Assembly (NCBI GenBank): GCA_943330705.2
Contig: CALQIT020000004.1
Span: forward strand, 35,084 to 99,083
Direction: 5' to 3'
Source: Streptomyces griseus
GTDB taxonomy: Bacteria; Bdellovibrionota; Bdellovibrionia; Bdellovibrionales; Bdellovibrionaceae
DNA: 64,000 nucleotides
Below the pieces are notes generated by a model. That model searched no databases and was not told the origin of the DNA. It saw nothing but the letters and a program-made list of their open reading frames with translations. This document shows positions 61,058 to 64,000 of the stretch, piece by piece; within the stretch, counting starts at the first letter, position 1, and every line of letters begins with the position of its first letter. Made by a program: the position numbers and the translations under genes.

Positions 61058-62107
61058 CTACTCAGCCCTAATTCCATATATCCGTGGAGCTATCTTCTCT
61101 GCTGACTCGAAAATTTCTTTCTTAATGATTGGTGCGCCAACCCCACCAGGCATTTTTATGCCTTTCATTCTTGCTAAGGAAATTAGGTAATCAATCTTAA
61201 TCGCAAAATTTATATTTTGGGGCAAAGAACCTGTGTATTTTATCATGAAAGATGGATTTAAAGTGGCTACGACAATTCCAACAATATTTCCAGAACTATC
61301 GACCAGAGGGCCGCCGCTATTCCCAGGCTGAATTTCTGTGGTCGTCTGATATATTCTCGGATCATCTTGAATGCCACTCAACGAACTTATCGTGCCACGG
61401 GTTAGCTTTACGTTCTTCCCTAAAATTTGACCAAGTGGGTAGCCCATAGTAAAAACATCCTCTCCCAGCTTCACAGCGCCAGATTCGCGAAATTTATACG
61501 GCAAAACTCCGCCGGCAATCCAAGAAGAATCAGTGATTTTAAGAATTGCAATATCGTTAGTTGAATCAGAAACAAGCACTTCGGCCGAAACTTCCTTTTC
61601 TAGACCGCCACCAAGGATAGTTATTTTGGACTTTCCTTCAATAACATGTTGGTTAGTTGCAATATAACCCTTTGTGGAAATCAAAAACCCAGTTCCCGTG
61701 GAAGCATTGCCTTCTCTTGGTTGAACTGCTTGAGGACCTGCCTTGTCCTCGTAGACGATAAGCAGTGCAGTACCCTGATAACAGGTACTCCAGATTGAGG
61801 GTGGCCTGACGCTATCGAGGAAGGCTGCATCCGCGCCAATCGCGACTGCTTTACCTTTGATTCTGTCTACCATTTGACCGAATCCACAATCGACTGACAA
61901 CCCAGTATCAGTAACATAGACCGTACCAACTACTTTATATGGTCGATTTATATTGTCAGCGCTTTCAAAAACGGAAACTTGCGATTTATATTCGGGCGGA
62001 TTGTTATTCTCAAAATCTTCATGAACTTGAACCCTAACCATGGTCGTACAGCCCATACAAAGCGCTAAAAATATGAAGGCCAAATATTTGAAATTGTACC
62101 TACTCAA
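61058..62107 (-). CDS. Trypsin-like (S1C, HtrA-like) protease lipoprotein
   Basis: 349 residues from TTG 62107, with GGAG 6 nt upstream; a TTG four codons earlier is possible. The lipobox LCMGC gives Cys20. An N-terminal domain of about 100 residues is not recognised. The protease domain shows the triad His154 (ATNQHV), Asp185 (STNDIAIL) and Ser264 (PGNSGGPL). No PDZ domain follows, so it is shorter than DegP. Such proteins perform envelope quality control or external proteolysis. It is divergent from the ankyrin gene, sharing about 175 bp. Confidence 0.85.
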   Translation of the reverse strand: MSRYNFKYLAFIFLALCMGCTTMVRVQVHEDFENNNPPEYKSQVSVFESADNINRPYKVVGTVYVTDTGLSVDCGFGQMVDRIKGKAVAIGADAAFLDSVRPPSIWSTCYQGTALLIVYEDKAGPQAVQPREGNASTGTGFLISTKGYIATNQHVIEGKSKITILGGGLEKEVSAEVLVSDSTNDIAILKITDSSWIAGGVLPYKFRESGAVKLGEDVFTMGYPLGQILGKNVKLTRGTISSLSGIQDDPRIYQTTTEIQPGNSGGPLVDSSGNIVGIVVATLNPSFMIKYTGSLPQNINFAIKIDYLISLARMKGIKMPGGVGAPIIKKEIFESAEKIAPRIYGIRAE

Positions 62108-62119
62108 AATATACTCCAA

Positions 62120-62282
62120 AAATGGCGACTATATATGGAATCTGCAGCACCCTCGACTGAGTAATTTTTCTTTTGGAATGCCAGTTGAGTCAGCAGCAGT
62201 TTGATCGAAAGCGGAACAGAAATTACAATTTTTAAGTTCATATCATTAGGTTATCGGCATAAACCTGCGAAAATGAAGCAAA
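62120..62282. other. Divergent intergenic region
   Basis: Upstream of both the S1C protease and the ankyrin gene. A 45-codon minus-strand frame (62104-62241) has no ribosome binding site and no family. No clear promoter boxes could be chosen. Confidence 0.3.
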
Positions 62283-63803
62283 GTGATTTATATCTACATT
62301 AATTCGAAAGGCATTCCTACGGGGAAATGGAGCGGGTGGTGCTGGGACAAAAATCGGCAACTCGTTGAAAATGATATCTCTCTGGCCATCCAAGCAGATT
62401 ATGGCGATTTGAATGAGGTCGAAAGATTGCTGAATCAAGGGGCACCGATTAACCCTCCTGTCTGTGTCGATTATTTTCATACACCCACCTATCCAGTCAC
62501 ATTAGCGCTTGCGCGCCACCTCGGAAAAAGTCTGAGGTCGAGAATTAGCCTTGGCTTTGGATCCGGCGCCAATACTCTCCACTTTACAGTTCCTGTCGAA
62601 AAAAATGGGGAACATCTGAAAATCTATCGGCTCCTTTCCGCAAGAGGCGCAACAGTTGAGGAAAAGTCACAAAATCTAGTCGATCTCCTGAAGATGCCGA
62701 CAGCTTTATTTGATGCAGTTAAACGAGGAGATGTCGAAAGCGTGAAAGCCGAACTAGCACGCGGCGCTGATGTAAATGGCAAAGACGAAACGGGACGTAC
62801 GCCGCTGGTGTATGCAGCAAAGTCCGGTTCAGCGAGCATAGTTAGTCTCCTACTTGAGTCACGAGCCAAGGTAGACAAGTTATCAGACCAGAAACGTGAC
62901 TGTGACCTGTCAGAAACATCACTAATGCTTGCATCAACTGCTGGATATCTGTCAGTCGTAAAACTTTTATTGAAACATGGCGCGAATCCCACCGAATCTT
63001 TCGACGATTTTTCCTGTGGTGACAGTCTTGGGAGTCCGCTTAGTAATTCACTTGGAATGGCCGCGAAGAATGGGCACGTTGCTGTTTTTAATGAACTCTT
63101 AGGAAAAGTGGAGCTTTCGCAAAATAGCCCGATGGCACCTTTACTTGTTCTGATAAAATTCGTCACTGAGCAAAAGCCATTTCTTGAAGCTAAAAATATT
63201 CATGCTTTCATCGCTCGAAGCCACCCGAACGACACACTGGTTCAGGCGGCTGCATTTTTCGGAAAGAGAGAAATTTTAAAATTTCTCATTTCAAAAAAAC
63301 TAAATGTAAACACGCATGAAAATATGCACCTAGATTATTCTAAGGATGAGTTTTTCGACGAAACCCCGCTCATTCTTGCTATCCGTGCGAAACAAAAAGA
63401 AATTGTGAACGATCTAATCAACGCCGGAGCGGATGTTAATTCTGAGGACAAGTTTGGCAGAACAGCATTAACGGAAGCCGTAAAAAACGACGATCTAGAA
63501 ACCCTCAAAATTCTTGTCGGAAAAAAGGCCAAGGTAAATACACAAATTAAACTCAAATGTGGCGAGGAACCGACCCTCAAGCCAACCGAGGCCTATTATG
63601 AACGACTAGATCCCACGCTTGAAAAGAGAGAACGGAAAGGATGTTCTCCATTGATGCTTGCGGCAATCAATGGCAATTCAAAAACCGTAGGCTTTCTGCT
63701 TGAGCACGCAACGAGTAAATCGCTTCGAGACTTTGATGGTAGGTCAGCGTACGACTTCGCTAAATCGAAAGGCCATCAGCACTTACTATCTGCGCTCAAA
63801 TGA
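62283..63803 (+). CDS. Ankyrin-repeat protein
   Basis: 506 residues. About seven ankyrin repeats are recognisable, mainly at 155-245 and 330-500, for example GRTPLVYAAKSGSASIVSLLLES and ETSLMLASTAGYLSVVKLLLKHGA. The N-terminal 100 residues are unlike ankyrin. The start is a GTG without a convincing ribosome binding site and no signal peptide is seen, so the true N-terminus may be lost or elsewhere. Ankyrin proteins mediate protein binding; they are common in bacteria interacting with other cells. Its 3' end lies 48 bp before repeat copy B. Confidence 0.75.
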   Translation: MIYIYINSKGIPTGKWSGWCWDKNRQLVENDISLAIQADYGDLNEVERLLNQGAPINPPVCVDYFHTPTYPVTLALARHLGKSLRSRISLGFGSGANTLHFTVPVEKNGEHLKIYRLLSARGATVEEKSQNLVDLLKMPTALFDAVKRGDVESVKAELARGADVNGKDETGRTPLVYAAKSGSASIVSLLLESRAKVDKLSDQKRDCDLSETSLMLASTAGYLSVVKLLLKHGANPTESFDDFSCGDSLGSPLSNSLGMAAKNGHVAVFNELLGKVELSQNSPMAPLLVLIKFVTEQKPFLEAKNIHAFIARSHPNDTLVQAAAFFGKREILKFLISKKLNVNTHENMHLDYSKDEFFDETPLILAIRAKQKEIVNDLINAGADVNSEDKFGRTALTEAVKNDDLETLKILVGKKAKVNTQIKLKCGEEPTLKPTEAYYERLDPTLEKRERKGCSPLMLAAINGNSKTVGFLLEHATSKSLRDFDGRSAYDFAKSKGHQHLLSALK

Positions 63804-63851
63804 CGGGCCCCCTAGTGAGACTGAGCCCCAATTTCAAGACTCAAGTCTCTG

Positions 63852-63954
63852 GCGTATAGGGAAAATAAAGCCTAATTCAGGCCATGGCCAAGGTATGCTC
63901 AGGTTGCCCTGGCTTAGCTTTCCCCATTCTTGCACGAACGTATGGCTTTGATCT
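63852..63954. repeat. Direct repeat copy B (103 bp)
   Basis: Same orientation as copy A at 58417-58519 with 8 mismatches. The same GGCCATGGCC centre is present. It follows the ankyrin gene. The sequence right of it (to 64000) is too short to classify. Confidence 0.85.
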
Positions 63955-64000
63955 GATGCCGGTGGGCCTTGGTTTGATTGAATTTGTAGGTACAATTGTA

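Noticed and set aside
62104..62241. 45-codon minus-strand frame between S1C protease and ankyrin gene
   Set aside because: No ribosome binding site, overlaps the preferred protease start and has no recognisable pattern.
63700..63951. Plus-strand frame through the ankyrin 3' end and repeat copy B
   Set aside because: Overlaps the better supported ankyrin gene in another frame, and the repeat differences between copies change amino acids.
1..64000. CRISPR arrays, tRNA or rRNA genes
   Set aside because: No regularly spaced repeats or cloverleaf-like segments were recognised on reading; a tRNAscan or CRISPR finder run would be needed to exclude them fully.

Overview
The window is a stretch of a moderately AT-rich Gram-negative chromosome. 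Three things suggest a Bdellovibrionota-type (Bdellovibrio or Pseudobdellovibrio-like) bacterium: an outer-membrane Tol system, many lipobox proteins, and a high density of exported proteases (M36-like, trypsin-like, clostripain-like, a HEYGH lipoprotein, an S1C protease) alongside compact housekeeping operons. This is inferred from gene content; no rRNA or marker-gene tree is available from the sequence.

Layout, left part (1-22900). It opens with the end of homoserine kinase and threonine synthase (ATGA overlap), then an Asp-box beta-propeller lipoprotein, a pentanucleotide repeat and a 39-residue membrane protein that is easy to miss. A decayed gene resembling an MMPL/RND exporter follows, then recQ and a GreA/GreB-like factor. 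Next comes a secretome-rich region (M36-like metallopeptidase, trypsin-like lipoprotein, clostripain-like peptidase, CxxCH protein) with small conserved genes between (YheU-like, DTW-domain, EamA, DUF1993). It ends with an ABC-F ATPase preceded by a good sigma-70 promoter, a small histidine-rich secreted protein, a PAS/PAS histidine kinase and a LolD/FtsX-type ABC pair.

Middle part (22900-49500). A 1256-residue exported protein of unknown function has a perfect inverted repeat covering its ribosome binding site. It is followed by a periplasmic cyclophilin, glnE and tolBARQ read from the minus strand (transcription order: degenerate GDPD-like protein, tolQ, tolR, tolA, tolB, glnE, ppi). A plus-strand Fe-S operon follows: an Rrf2 regulator, sufB, sufC, sufD, sufS and nfu, tightly packed, with no sufE/sufU in the window. 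Two exported proteins follow, then a 6S RNA gene (ssrS, minus strand) with its own promoter. The last block is xseA-xseB-ispA-tlyA, a catalytically dead patatin-like lipoprotein, pepP and a ybaN-like gene.

Right part (49500-64000). This is accessory. It holds a large FN3/beta-helix lipoprotein, a Fic gene whose catalytic core has been deleted, a secreted 10-cysteine protein, a HEIGH zincin-like protein translationally coupled to an EamA transporter, and a convergent three-gene operon (periplasmic binding protein, aminotransferase, truncated membrane protein). Two 103-bp direct repeats, about 92% identical, then bracket about 5.3 kb. That interval contains a methyltransferase remnant, an Mrr-type restriction endonuclease, an HTH protein, an orphan IS3-type orfA, an HTH-antitoxin-like fragment, an S1C protease lipoprotein and an ankyrin-repeat protein. 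It is the best candidate for a mobile or defence-related island.

No tRNA, rRNA or CRISPR array was recognised.
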